Shown piece by piece: positions 49,682 to 61,697 of a DNA stretch of 64,000 bases (its first letter is position 1; each line of letters starts with the position of its first letter). The notes below the pieces were generated by a model. The model was given only the letters and a program-made list of their open reading frames with translations. It ran no database searches and was not told the DNA's origin. The position numbers and the translations under genes are program-made. The stretch is from Gamarada debralockiae. Its lineage: Eukaryota; Ascomycota; Leotiomycetes; Helotiales; Hyphodiscaceae. Location: contig NXFV01001986.1 of NCBI GenBank assembly GCA_002803225.1, forward strand, positions 87,675-151,674. Reading direction: 5' to 3'.

Positions 49682-50391
49682 TTTGGACGCAGAGAATTGG
49701 AAGATAGTAGTCTTAGATGATGAAATGAGCTATCTCGTGTTGTCAAAACAATCCTGCCTCTGATGGAAAACACGATAGTTTGATGAAATTTTGGAATGGA
49801 GAGAAAGGATAGACCAGTGCAAAAATATTCCTACCACGCAATTGGGACAATATATCAAATGTGACACAATGCAGACCTTGAAGTAGCTGCGCCTCTATGC
49901 AGAAGGATAAATCTGCCTCATGAGTACAGAGTGAGGCTGCTTTGGTAGTGACAGAGACCTGATTCGCCACAGGACCTGTCGCCGTGCCCTGGGCAGCAAC
50001 AGATTGCATTAGTGAAGGCGTCAGGCAGCGAAGCAAATGTGCATCCTGCCAATGAAAAGTCACTACTCGCAAATCAGTCACTTTTATCAGGCTGCTTTCA
50101 GACATTCACTGTTCCTTAAATTCTGGATGTGCAGCAATGCTGTTAATTGTGGAAGGTCAAGGCCGCCCCGAGCCTTGTCTGCTACACCTGCCGAGATAGC
50201 ATTCTTTGGAGCCAATCAAATTAGCCATTGCGATATGAACGTGATTACAAAAAATCCGTATGTGCACAATCTTGCTCAATGGACGACTTTGTTGGCTCGG
50301 CCATGGTTTCGCGCTGGATCGTTTAATTCAAAATCAGAATAAATCCCCTATCACTCTGACAATCAAATATCATCTACACTTCGAACTAGCC
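49682..50391. promoter_or_regulatory. Shared promoter of the AAA+ / STAND-like pair
   Basis: A 710-bp gap between two divergent starts. No long coding frame with a family match. No transcription-factor site could be named with confidence. Confidence 0.4.
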
Positions 50392-52421
50392 ATGGATCTC
50401 CAGAGGTTATTGCCCGCAGGATCAACTGAAGTAGTATCTTCGTTCCTGGGTGAACATGACACACCCCAACAAGTATCGAATGATCCGCTCTCGCAAAGTC
50501 AAAATCAACCGGACCAACCCCAGGAAAGAGGGGACTTGTGGAGCTCATACTATAAAGATTCGAATAGTGTAGAAAGGTAAATCTATTTTGTAAGACTTTA
50601 ATCGATCTAAACCTAATAAGACTATAGTGACAGCTTTCCGTCGAGAATGTCTATCGCCATCGAGTACGACTTACTGAAGACATCGTGGACATCTTTTTCG
50701 GACGCATTGCAAGAGAAGCAAAGCACAAGTCTCACAAATAAAGAAGATCCATTCGAATGGAAAGAAAATACTACCATAGACGACTTAAGAGACTCCATAC
50801 GGTCGCTCGCCGATAAATTGGAGCAGAGTCATGGGAAAGTTCGGTCGTACTTCGACAGGTTCTGTAGCAATTTGAGTTCGCACTCGGCAATACTTGAAGT
50901 TCTGCCAGATCAAAGCCAGTACCTAAGCATCTTTTGTGGAGTAGTGAAAACCCTACTTAAGGTAAATATCGAGTGTTTTCTGATAGCCGCCAATTTTCTC
51001 ACTGTCTATTAGGCTTCAGATAATTATCGGCAGACTCTAGAAGGCCTGAGTAAAGCCCTTGCCGAGATTGGGGACATAATTCACTTGTCCGTTCAACATG
51101 CCAAGCTGATTAATACCTCCGAGATACGGGAGGATGTTAGCCAGTTGTACGCTAGCGTCTTCTATTTTCTCCGCGAAGCAATGCTCTGGTATACAGCTAA
51201 ACGACTGAAAAGATTTGGAAAGAGCTTTAATCAGAATTTCTACGATAAATTCTCTGGCACGCTGGATAAGATAAATAAGAAAGCCGAGCAGATTCACGTT
51301 AGGGCAAATATCGGGCATCACGCAAAGACCACAGATCTTGTTTATACCACTAGGCACCTGGAAAAGAAACTTGACCGCATAATGACCACTCAAGAAGACC
51401 ACGGGAGAAGTCTTCGAGAGCTGCAAATGCACCGGGATCCGTCCTATATGTCGCCTTTGTCCTATTCTCAAACTGCGACTGCCGAACTTCTAAGTGAGTG
51501 ACGTCGTCTACCATGCTACAATTTTCATTTTCTCATTGACTTGGAACAGCAGACACCCGACTATTGCTTGGTACCGAGATGCTATCTAATCCAATAGTTC
51601 ATAAAAAGATACTACTACCTGGCGACGGAAAATCATTTCTCTCACAAACACCTAAGGTTGGACTAGAAGAGGTTTCCCGAGTTCTAGAGCCCCATATAAT
51701 GAGTCCTCTTAGCCACGTGGATATTATCAATTCTGGACCTGCGTATTTTGAGAACAAAATCGTATTCGCAATTCGAGATTGGACCTCAGCCTCTGAATTT
51801 CAGTTTCTGAGAATTGGGGGACCGATGGAGACGAGCTACCCTTCAATCACATCTGAGATCTCTAAGAGTGTAGTGAAAGCTGCATCTGACCTCAATGTGC
51901 CGGCAGTATATCTTCTCTATGGTTCTCTGCCCAAAGGGAAAGAACCCTCAATTATAAGCACCCTATACTCTTTAATCTATCAACTCGCGAAGATTAATGC
52001 CCAGGACGGCCGATCTCTGAATTTTAGCGCTGATAGACTCCAAAAGCTAGACGGCACAATCGATACATGGGACAAGGCTCTGTCATTATTCTCGGATCTT
52101 TTGACCTATGCGCCCTCTACATTACTCTTTGTGATTGACGGTATTGAGCGCATTGAGAGAATAAAGAGTAGTGAGGCATATATTGACAGCCTCATCGAGC
52201 TTCTGCAGAATCCAGCTGCTAGGCAAGATGGTTGCGGTGCATTGAGGAGGAATTTGAAGATTCTTTTTACTACCGTAGGCCCTTGTGCGAGCCTCAGTAG
52301 ATTCGATGAGAAAGCTTTGAAAAATATTACCATAAGCAGACACAATTCAAAGAGGCGACCAGGGGAACCGCGGCTAGGAAGATCTCAAATACAATTGCTG
52401 GTTAGCAAGGAGGAAAGCTAG
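50392..52421 (+). CDS. STAND/NACHT-like protein with DUF7708-type N-terminal region and degenerate P-loop
   Basis: Exons 50392-50576, 50628-50961, 51013-51493 and 51550-52421 give 623 residues. After a disordered Gln-rich start, helices with PDQSQYLSIFCGVVKTLLKA and REDVSQLYASVFYFLREAML resemble the N-terminal domain of fungal STAND proteins (DUF7708 type). A nucleotide-binding-like fold follows: FQFLRIGGPMETSYPS where a P-loop would be, VPAVYLLYGSLP, EPSIISTLYSLIYQL, TLLFVIDGIERIE (Walker B-like) and LKILFTTVG (sensor-like). The loop IGGPMETS lacks the GK[ST] of a working P-loop, so ATP binding is doubtful. There is no WD, ankyrin or TPR repeat tail. It may be a cut-down NLR relative acting with the divergent AAA+ ATPase; that link is inference. 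Confidence 0.75.
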
Positions 52422-52611
52422 AGTGGGGGTATTTGTAAGTTCAGGAGGGCACAAATAAAGAAGATTAAGCCTAAAAATCCCAATGTTGCTTCTGGACCAC
52501 TCAGATTGAGACGTATTATGAGAAGAAATAACCTTAGATAGACTTTTTAGAATTTCTTAATTATGCGATTAAAAGTAAGTCGAGTCTAACGTTTACACTG
52601 GGTTATATATA

Positions 52612-53098
52612 GGGTCGAGCTATTTCAACTTGCCTCCCTAAATCCACTTGTCACGAGTACACCCATCAACCTCGCTTCGTAGTAATTTCTATGGCAACGC
52701 AAGGCGCGTCAATGTCAATAAAAAATTATGGATATCCAAAATTCAACTACCTATACTACATCCCGACCTTGCGGTCCCTCTCCTCCTACAGCGGTTTACC
52801 ATGATATTTCTACTGCTTTTACTGCTCTCCAGAGCCACGTAAAATCCCACGGGATATGTTTTTTTCAAGAGAGACTCCCAGCTTCTAAAATCTGAACCTA
52901 CTAAGATAATATATGCTTGTAATAGGGAAGGAAAGCCTCAAACTAGGGCTAAAGACCCAAAGGTTCATAAAACAAACATAAACGCGTCTTGTGTTCTCAT
53001 ACTAATTACTACTGTAGCGCAAGGTTGATAGGTGTACTCTGGAAAGTGGGGGCTGGCAAGTGGATTTAGCCGGGAGGCAAGTTGAAATAGCTCGACCC
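52612..53098. mobile_element. 487-bp inverted-repeat element (MITE-like, TA target)
   Basis: The two ends are inverted copies: the first 27 bases of each arm, starting GGGTCGAGCTATTTCAAC, are identical. After a 3-base indel a further 12 match (TAAATCCACTTG), and weaker matches continue into GAGTACACC.ATCAACC about 25-35 bases further in. TA flanks both sides (52610-52611 and 53099-53100), the target duplication of Tc1/mariner elements. There is no coding capacity. It lies 190 bp after the STAND-like gene. Confidence 0.85.
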
Positions 53099-53100
53099 TA

Positions 53101-54053
53101 GATATATAATATATTTTTAAAATCTGATTTCTGATTTCTGTATTTTATAATATAAATCGTAATTCGTGGCCGATCTAAAGCCTGTGTGCTGCTAGAATGA
53201 GAAGATAGCCCAATTCTCCTCAGTCTATGGTCGTATGTAGCAAAGTTTAAATATTTTTTATTATAATGACATTTAAGTTCTTCCGAGTCAACCTCGTCAA
53301 TCAAGTAAGCAAAGAACAATGAGAGTTATTACTACAGCGAGCTAAAACGAAATACTTGATAGCGCCTATAAATCACCATATATCGGTTAAGCTAAGAATG
53401 TAGTAGTACAAAGAAAAGTGATCTTTTAAAGGGCTTACTTCTTTATTATTTAGATGATTGTCATGTGACTCAATAGCGACTCCTTTTATGAGAACACTCC
53501 CTCTATTGAATCACACACGCATAATAAATCATTTATGCCAAGATACACGTTTTATTTTCAAACTGTACAATAAGTGACCAACTCAAACTAAGATCTCCCC
53601 AATGGACATGGCCACGCCTGCTTCTCCCAAGTGAATTCCCACCTCCTATCGAACTCCCATGCGCTTTCCCATCCTCGCTTGGCTGATTTCACAGCGATTC
53701 TAAGGTAATTAGTATGTTGTTGACAATGGACCTCACTTCACTTACACGTCTGCCCACGTCCCTGCGTCTTCTGGTCGCCACTGCGGGTATCATTTTCGCG
53801 GTGCGAAGTTTTTTCGGATTCTGAGCAAGAGGTCCCCGCCGCGAGGCGCTCTGCCACAGTGGTAGGCCGTATATGTAATTCTACTTCGTTTGATCTCGTA
53901 GGTCAAACTTCCTGTTGTACTTAAAGAGCCTCAACAGATCGGTTGAGAAAACCAGCCACTTAGCTAATAATCACGTGACATATTTAGCTACGAGGCCAGA
54001 ACCAAACGGCTAGAGAAACGGAGAGATGCAATTGACAATCAGTATTTCTCATT
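53101..54053. other. Intergenic region
   Basis: A/T-rich directly after the element, then mixed. No gene is supported. Confidence 0.4.
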
Positions 54054-56046
54054 TCAACCAGGCTGCAATTGTGGCCCTGTAACCGGCGGTCCACGTACTG
54101 CTCTTGTTCCACAGCCTCTGGTGTCATTGGCTCTGGGGTCGTTTCTTTCCTCGTCAATGATTCTCTCCAAATCAATCCCTGTATGTGGTGGAAATGTGTC
54201 TCCAAATCCATTCTCCGAGAATTCGTTGATGCCTTCCTCTACTTTCTTCCTCTTGAGCCACAAAGCAATTGAGATTTGCAGCAACGGCCAACACGGCTGA
54301 ATATGCCTACCGATAAATCGAATGGTGTATACCATGGCTATCAGGGTGAAAACAGAAAGTGCAAAAGCTCTGGGAGTTAAATCGAAGGGTATGACCTCTG
54401 GCTGCATACTGAAGATAGCTGCGGCAAGTGCGACGGGGTAGAGGATCTGAAAACATGGAGAGAAAGGGTTAGTCGAATGATAAAATCTCGGTATATTGAG
54501 GGCATACAGCGACGGTAAACTCTGAGATAACCCCATTTTCGACAGCTGCTTCCTTAGCTTCCAGATTTAAGTGAAGTTCCAACTATATGTTGGCTGTCAG
54601 TGTAAATTTTTCCTAAGTACAAGTTCCTCCAAGGAGACAACGAAGTAATCTGACTCACGGCCCTTGAAAACTCTGAACAGTTGTCTTTTAGTAGGAGTAG
54701 TGTCCTTTGCCTTCCTTCAAGTTGCCGAAAGATCCCTTGGATAGCACAAAGAGATCGGTGCGCATTTGGAGTAATATCAGAAAAGTAGTCTATATCCCCG
54801 TCAGGAGAATTGAACGACTGCCACGCCTTAACGGTATCACAGAGAACACCATCAAGCCGGCGCAGAAGGTCCAGAGTTTTGAGAGCCCAATCAAAGGACT
54901 CCTTCATCTCTGCGGCTCGTTCTCGGGCATTTCCAGAGCGGTGCGATAACGTAGATGCGTGCTCTTTTATCTACTCAAGGTATCAGCAATCCGTATCATC
55001 ACAGGTGTTATTAAGAGCGATTGAGATTGACCACGTACATATTGGTTAATGCCAAGCTCTAACTTGTAAATCAGGTGGTCCCATTGGTTTCTCACATAGC
55101 CACTCCGAAGTTCAAAGACCCTTATCCAATAATCCCTCGGTGTCCAAATCGGGAAGCTCGCCTCAATTTCTCCTGCAGCAATTTGGTCCTGAAGCAAATC
55201 GCTATCAGAGGATTCGGCTAGAATCCCATCAATTTCGCCATCAACGAAACCATATCCGACCCACCGCCAGTGATCTGATCCAGCCACGACACAAGAGATC
55301 TGAGCCTCCTGGATGCCCCAAACTTCCATGGGTTCCTGGGGCCGCAAGTCGAACTTATCAAACTTCAGGAAAGACAGATCTGTCCAGTTTCTCCGTGGTT
55401 TTATGTTGAATTTTCCCTTAGACTTCTCTGGCGGAGTGGACTTGCTTAAAATGAAGAATGGTAGATGCAAGTCTAGCTGGAAAGCCAAAAATCCTGTAGA
55501 AGGGATTTTGACTGCGATTGAAGTTTGAAAATTGAGATATTGGAATATAGCATTTCTCAGGACGAGCGCTTGGTGGTAAGAGGCCGTCGCCGCAAGTGCT
55601 TGAATACAGGCGGGATCCAGGTCCGTGATATAAATCAATCTTCTCGCAGCATCAGGCAAGTCCTCGTCGTCAAATCGCGGTTTCTCCAAGGCTCGAAAAA
55701 GTCCAGTAGCAGTGAGAGGATTTTCGTGCTCCCTTGCGTCTCCACTTCCTTCTAGATCCTGAGAACCGCTCCTCTCATCAACCCACACGACCCTCTGAGT
55801 CCCCGCCCTACCTCTTCCTGCCTTTACGTCTTCAAGACTTGTGCCCCGACAGAAATCTTCTAACACTTCGACCTCCAATGGAGAATCTTCATTTCCAGAG
55901 ATTATAAAGAAGTTCCCAAGGTGCTCTTCGTCGGCGTCGCACTCCGTCTTGAGTTCGCCCAATGTCTTCTCATTGAGCTTTCGAAGTCTTGAAAATTCTG
56001 GAGACCAGGTTTTCCATCCAGGGACCATATCTCGATTCTCGGCCAA
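54054..56046 (-). CDS. CorA-like two-helix membrane protein
   Basis: Exons 56046-55039, 54970-54659, 54582-54508 and 54446-54054 give 595 residues. Conserved fungal CorA-like features are DAARRLIYITDLDP, ASYHQALVLRNAIFQYLNFQ, QEAQISCVVAGSDHWRWVGYGF, IWTPRDYWIRVFELR, then a long helix (ESFDWALKTLDLLRRLDG, AWQSFNSPDGDIDYFSD). Two C-terminal membrane helices follow (VAILYPVALAAAIFSMQP and FALSVFTLIAMVYTIRFIG). The Mg2+-channel motif GMN is not present; the corresponding place reads SMQ, so transport of Mg2+ is not assured. Upstream of the ATG at 56046 the preceding frame encodes SWPHNILPSGP, the usual start of this family, in a different frame, so the N-terminus may be truncated by a one-base shift. 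It is convergent with the STAND-like gene. Confidence 0.8.
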
Positions 56047-56135
56047 GTGCCTCTTAGCGGTCCTGAGGGTAAGATGTTATGAGGCCAGGATAAAGGCTTC
56101 TGGTTGGAGGTCATAAAGCTATCTCGATCAGGCAT

Positions 56136-56771
56136 AAATCACGACAAAAGTTGAGGAAATTCTCAGTCAATGGATAAAGTGTAAGTTAGGAGAATCTGTA
56201 GGGATCGAAAATGTGGTAAAATATCGATGTTTGACGACGGCATCAGGCTTCCTCGCGATCAATGTGGAGTTCTATATAATAGATACTTGCTCTTAAATAG
56301 CAAAAGAGCAGAGGTAAGAGTGCGGTTTATAGGTGTGCCGGCTGGCGAAGTACGCAGAAGGGCTGTTCTCGATGAGAGACTTAAAAGGGAGTCGATAAAT
56401 GGAACTCTGATCTCGAACAAAACATGAACAAACTCGTGTTCTGTCTATGGTAGGAGTGACTCGATGACAACAAGAGAGGTAATTTGACCCCAAAATATTT
56501 CTCCGCAGACCGCCTTGCAATTCATTCTTCCTCAAGAAATGACTGCTTACTGGTCCCAAAGGTTCGAGTTGATCACATGTAGACATTACACGCCGTGAGG
56601 ATGGCAGCACTGAGGAGCATTGGTACCCGATTATTCCCATGCGTACTGTATTTTTGGGCTGTCAGCTGGATTCCAACAGATCCTGACGCATTGGGGCGCC
56701 ACTAACATAGGACCACGTTTTGCTTCCGCCTCATACCCTTCCTCCAGCATGTGCAACCCATATATTCCAGC
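56136..56771. other. Intergenic region
   Basis: No gene supported. The segment 56047-56135 just before it may be the lost first part of the CorA-like protein. Confidence 0.4.
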
Positions 56772-57266
56772 CTACCGTACCTGCACTTTCGCGGTCTGGC
56801 AGTAAACACATCGAGGGATCCCACATTCGGGACAGGCCGCGGTTCGAATGCTAATTCCTGACATCGAGCACTGGCACTAGATACCCGTGTTAGTTGGGCC
56901 TTCATGACCTTTGCTTCCAAAACACTCACACATTCCCAAACGTAAACCGTTTTTTTCTTTGCCGGCGGCTAAAGGGGGTGTTAGCTTGCTTGCGGTCCTA
57001 GGTTTGCTGGATGGCCGCGGATAAAGAAGCTGAGGCTGCAGACCTTAAGTGCGTGGATTCGCCCATTTCGGGAGGTGTAGGTATAGGTGGTGTCGTTGGG
57101 CCTCGACGCGTCTGTGCTACTCGTACAGCTGGTAGGGCTGGATTGGAGCGGATCTGTGTAGGTGAAGGATTCAAGGCGATGAATAGGCTGGCGGTGGTGG
57201 GCCATCCGGTTCGATAGAAGCCATTGGTGTTTCTGAGGACAAGTCCCCGTTCTGGGGACCGGCCAT
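56772..57266 (-). pseudogene. Small zinc-ribbon protein, frame broken in exon 1
   Basis: From the ATG at 57266 the frame MAGPQNGDLSSETP runs to PPPPAYSSP and TGA. One base out of register it continues as NPSPTQIRSNPALPAV and PPEMGESTHLRSAAS. A CTAAC..TTTAG acceptor leads to a short exon KKKTVYVWEC, then an intron (GTGAGT..ATCTAG), then CQCSMSG and CPECGIPRCVYCQ, ending TAG at 56772. The pairs WEC-CQC, CPEC and CVYC form a zinc-ribbon-like set. Small fungal proteins with such a C-terminus are common, and their role is unknown. A single-base deletion in the first exon is the simplest reading; an unrecognised intron is possible. Confidence 0.5.
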
Positions 57267-57822
57267 GGTTATTAAAGTTGGGGCAGCTGGGTGGAGCTTA
57301 GGAGCAAGCAAAAGTTTTGCGCACGTCGAGGTTATGAGCACGATGCGCGAAAGTTTAAAGTTTCCGTGGCGCGGGGCAGGGCGGTGACGGGCAATATGGA
57401 ACATGAGCACGCGATACTACTCTCGGTTAGGTTCTCAAACATCCAATTCTTGAGCTCCGAGAAACACTTCCAAGTTGTCTCCAACAAAGAAACCCTCCTT
57501 CCTGCAGGGGTTGTAGTGCGCCTCATTTTGCGAACACTACGTGGCATTGCTAGCTGGGGTCATGAATACGATTGATCGTCGGGTGAAGTGCGGTAACGCC
57601 GACGAAGGCCAATCAGCCAAAGTGCCTGCTTACACCGGGGCTGAACGTTTTAAGGAAGATACTCGTAGACAGGCGCAAATTCCGAGAGTCTTCCAGCCCT
57701 CAGGTGAGTTGTCACATTGGCCATCGAGTTCTCAACCCTCCCTTCAGATCCAAATGTTCCTTCAGGGCTGCATTTAACTGTTCGAGTGCTTCCTAGTGAT
57801 TCTTCCATCTTTCTCTTTCTAG
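57267..57822. other. Intergenic / 5' region of the C2H2 gene
   Basis: Contains a plus-strand frame from about 57565 (MNTIDRRVKC to RVFQPS before GTGAGT) that could be a first exon of the C2H2 gene, but its phase does not fit the acceptor at 57822. Confidence 0.35.
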
Positions 57823-60231
57823 GGTTTCCGAAACGAAGGATATACATATCCGGAGAAGGCCCTTCACACAAGACCCTACTGATATCGCCGAAGCAGGTAC
57901 CACCACGATTACACTCAAATCCTTATCCAATTACCTCAACAATCCCGAAGATAACATTGCACAATATAATTATCATACCTCGGCTTCGCAAGCCTGCGGA
58001 GAAGGGCTCTTTTCGCCAGATAATGCTCTCCCAAGCCTTTTCTCCCCACATGAGGGGAATGCTCCGAAGCCGGTTGGTTATGGCAAATGTTCTGGGAGCT
58101 CCTTAATGGTCAGTGGTGATCAGAAGTCGCAAGACCAGGCCACCATTGCCAATCACACTCGGGCTAGCGTTGGTCAACACTGCCATGAGCTATCAAAGTC
58201 AGTGGATACGGTTCAGGTAGTCAGCGGAAATGTTGGTGCAGAGGTCGAAAAAGACATGGATTGGCATCACAAGCCAAAAGGTAACATAAAGGCCAAAGTC
58301 CAGCTGACAACTAACGCCCCATCCTCTGTCAAGCAGCAACCAAGCCACGGCGAGCTTGCATTCAGGCCAATACTCAAGCCTAAACTGCAGAATTTGCAGC
58401 CCAGCTTCGACGAGACACTTTCTTATGCGAATTCAACGAAAGACACTACGAAAAGATATGACGAAAGAAGCACTATCCTCAGAGCACTTGGAGAAGCAGG
58501 GGATGGGGTCTCGGTATCGAGCAAGCATCAGCACCCAGGGCTCCTGGATGTACTGTCATCACCTGCGCTCGCTACCGAACAAGCGGCTCCCAACATGTTG
58601 AGCTCTCCCATGGACAAAGCCGGAATTGGAAGCTGGGTTTCAGATGCCGATTTCTCGGATTCGAAACCACCCTTTCCAGATCATCTGGATCCATTGCACT
58701 CTCTATTCCATGACGAAGGGCAAAGGACTTTGACTCAGTCGGGGAGCGAGCCTAGTGGATCTAATTCGAGACAATCTGAATGTCGCCCTTCTAAAGGTGC
58801 AAGCAGAACCAGTCAGAATGGAACGACTAGAAAACGGAAACGATCACTTGTGGATGGTGCAAACGGCGAAGTCCCTAATGACGAAAACGAAAGCGATGAC
58901 GGAGACGACTCGACTCAGAGAACATCTGACAAGAGTTCTGCCGAATATTTGAAAAGGGGATTGGCCTGCCCGTTCTACAAGAATGATCCTGTATATTTTG
59001 CCCACGACCTGTTCCACGACGGGAAGTTCTTCATCTGTGCAGCACGCGGCTTTCCAAATATAGCTCGACTCAAGTAAGTTCACCAGAGAAAATTCACTGT
59101 TTTCTTCGCTGACAAGGTTCGAAGAGAACATATGTACAGAAAACATTCCCTGCCACATACATGTTCCAGATGTGGAGATATTTTCAAAAACAAATCAGAT
59201 CTCGATAATCATCTACCGGTCCGGAACCCCGAAAAAATCATGTGCGAGATACGGACTTTGCCCCTGTCCAAAACCAAAGGTCTCACGCCTGACATGAAGG
59301 GAGAGTTGAAGAAAAGATCCAAGAACGGTGCAACCCCTACTGCAGAAGCTATATGGATTAATATATATAAAAAGCTCTTCCCAGGAGATCCCATGCCTTC
59401 CTCTGGACCATGTAAGGCTTTCTAAATTATTATGTACTGTGATCCCGAACTGATTTTCAAATAGACCTAACAGATTTTCATAGATCCTCTTACGGCTCTT
59501 GCGGCACTAAGGAAAGAGAAGAGTATATCCAATATTCTGAGCAAGAGCTGCCAGGTCTGGTCCAAGAAGAAATTGATGCCAGGGGCTGTGTGGCGCCTGA
59601 ATATAGAGACTTGCTCATCTCCGTAATGAAGTTTTGCCAGAAAAAACTCCCTGGAATGTTTCAAGCGAGGGAAACTTCAGGAGCTCGACTTGATTCCGAA
59701 GACAGGAGCCCCAAGAGTATGAGTCAGTCGAACGCAACACTCGGAGACAGGATGTCTTGTTCAAGCCCCCCGGCCCAAGACCCCTTTCGATCAGATTCCA
59801 AAATTCTCAATTGTGGATTAGAGGATTCTTCCCCCGATCTACTCTCCATATGTCATGACTCTGGATACGACTCTCCATCAAGAGGTAGCAAGAGCATCTG
59901 CAACTACTCCCGTAGTGGGTCCAATCCTCCTGTTAACCGACGCTCTTCACACTCTGCGTTAGAGGGCGATTTGCCATTCGATACATTTCAACCTTCAGCC
60001 GGCCAGGAATCCATGGGACCGATTTTGACGGCGGATCCTGACTATTTTTGGCCACCGGAATGGGCCGACTGGCAAGCCCTGTACCAAAGCTGTATTTTGG
60101 AGGACCAGAAATCCCAAACTAGCACCTGCATGGAGGAACCCACACCACCTCAATATATCTGGGATAAGGGAAATTCCAGTGATACATATCAGAAATACGG
60201 TTTGCCTAGCGCAAACACCAGCTTGCTCTGA
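57823..60231 (+). CDS. Fungal C2H2-type zinc-finger protein (N-terminal exon unresolved)
   Basis: Exons 57823-59073, 59125-59411 and 59474-60231 give 764 residues in one frame. The first part is disordered (SLFSPHEGNAPKP, PSHGELAFRPILKP) with a basic nuclear-signal-like RKRKRS near residue 340 and an acidic patch. The zinc region reads LACPFYKNDPVYF, ICAARGFPNIARLKEHMYRKH (joined across the second intron) and TCSRCGDIFKNKSDLDNHL, a paired C2H2 arrangement seen in a mould-specific family; the first finger has an atypical C-x-to-H spacing. The C-terminus is Ser-rich (SRSGSNPPVNRRSSHS). Probably a nuclear DNA- or RNA-binding regulator. An ATG at 58106 is in frame, but the same frame stays open and protein-like upstream to 57823, so the true start is earlier. 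Confidence 0.75.
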
Positions 60232-61697
60232 TCTCGAGAGATGTTTCTGCAGGAAAAAAATGGAGAGTTAATTGTGTCCAACATCCCTTATGGGCCAGGT
60301 GAATTGCGGCAAGTTAGCAGTCAGCGTTGCAAGCGTTGCTTCGAATGCCTTAGTCTTCATAGTTTTACGGGGAGATAGAAATCGCCGAAAATAATTTAAG
60401 AACCATTGAATATCTAAAAGGTTCGGATTGATGATGAATGCACACGGTGTGGTGTACATACACTGAACAATGAATGTACATTGTATAGCTAGAAATAGAG
60501 GAGATGTGTCTGAAAAGTAATAACTAATTTATTGCGATTCTAAAATGTATTTTAAGTTCTATAAAGAGTATTCTTTATTAAAATAATATATTATTTTTCG
60601 ATGGGTGGGAGAGTTGTACTTCCTGGAACGCAAGCCCTGTACCTCCGCACCAGTGGATGCACTAATTCGTGGAACACTGGTACATAACAATCGAAAACCA
60701 CACCAAAACTCATTGAATTCATAAATTAATAACAAATCGACCTTTAAATAGATTTATCTATTTTTTGAGATCTATACTAAGAAGAGTATTGGATTAGATT
60801 TTTCACTTTCATGATTTGGATATCTCCTGTTTATAGAAAGTTATAAAAAGCTAAAATAAAAGAAGAGTAAATATTCGCGAATTTTGGTGTGTAATTTTAA
60901 TGTCTGTTTCGATACTTTAATACCTTTACAACAGCACATGAAATCGAGATATTTTAAAATTATAATTGATTTAACTTACTTGGTAATTCATATATTGAGT
61001 TTGAAGTACTATTCGAATATAAAATGCTGAAGGATTGTAGCGTTAAAAAGGTTGACTTTTGGTGGGGTTTCGGTAAAATCGGACAAAATAAGTACCAATG
61101 TCCCACGAATTAGTGCACCCACTGGTGCCGTAGCTTCACTGATTACATAATCATTTACTGACACGTGCAAGTGAAGGTGCCATGCACGTGACAGGGGCCT
61201 CGAGTATTCGTTCAGCAAGCGCATCGCGAGGCTCTGGTGTTTCAACCTCATTTTTCGTTCTCAACAACATCCGTGGTATTCTCAGACCACAGAGCCTTCG
61301 ATCTTTAGTTTGAGCTATTCGAGGATTTCTCTGCTGCTATGATCTTACTTTCCTCGAGAGAGCTCTTCAGCCACTGAGACTTTGTCGAGAGATCAATTGG
61401 GAACTCGATTCGATATTCTTTAAACAGGGCCTCACTTCTCAAGACACACGCCAGCGTTTGGTAACCTGATGACAGCAACCCTGCAAATCTGCCACGATCG
61501 AGACCGATCCTATACTCTGAATAAATTGATACTTTGGCGAGCCCGACTGCATCCGCGAAGCTTTCCTCGACGCCGTATCACGTTGAGAATAGGAGAATTA
61601 TTGCCATTATCCAGCTGTCCCCCGAAGTTGCCAAACACGTCATTCCTGCTTCCATTTAGACCCTGTCGACACTCCAGCCAGTTGATGAGATTTTGCA
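60232..61697. other. Intergenic region holding an inverted-repeat element
   Basis: Apart from the 489-bp element at 60642-61130, it holds only an A/T-rich stretch and a 270-bp leader to the HET gene. Confidence 0.5.
60642..61130. mobile_element. 489-bp inverted-repeat element (second MITE-like family)
   Basis: Arms are inverted copies with about 36 of 40 bases matching (common core GCACCAGTG and CACTAATTCGTGG). A looser match continues in ACCACACCAAAA versus ACCCCACCAAAA. TA lies at both edges (60640-60641 and 61131-61132). The interior is very A/T-rich and non-coding. The termini differ from those of the element at 52.6 kb, so it is a separate family of nearly the same length. Confidence 0.8.

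Noticed and set aside
57717..58106. 129-codon plus-strand frame before the C2H2 gene
   Set aside because: The neighbouring frame over the same bases continues directly into the C2H2 protein and is more protein-like.
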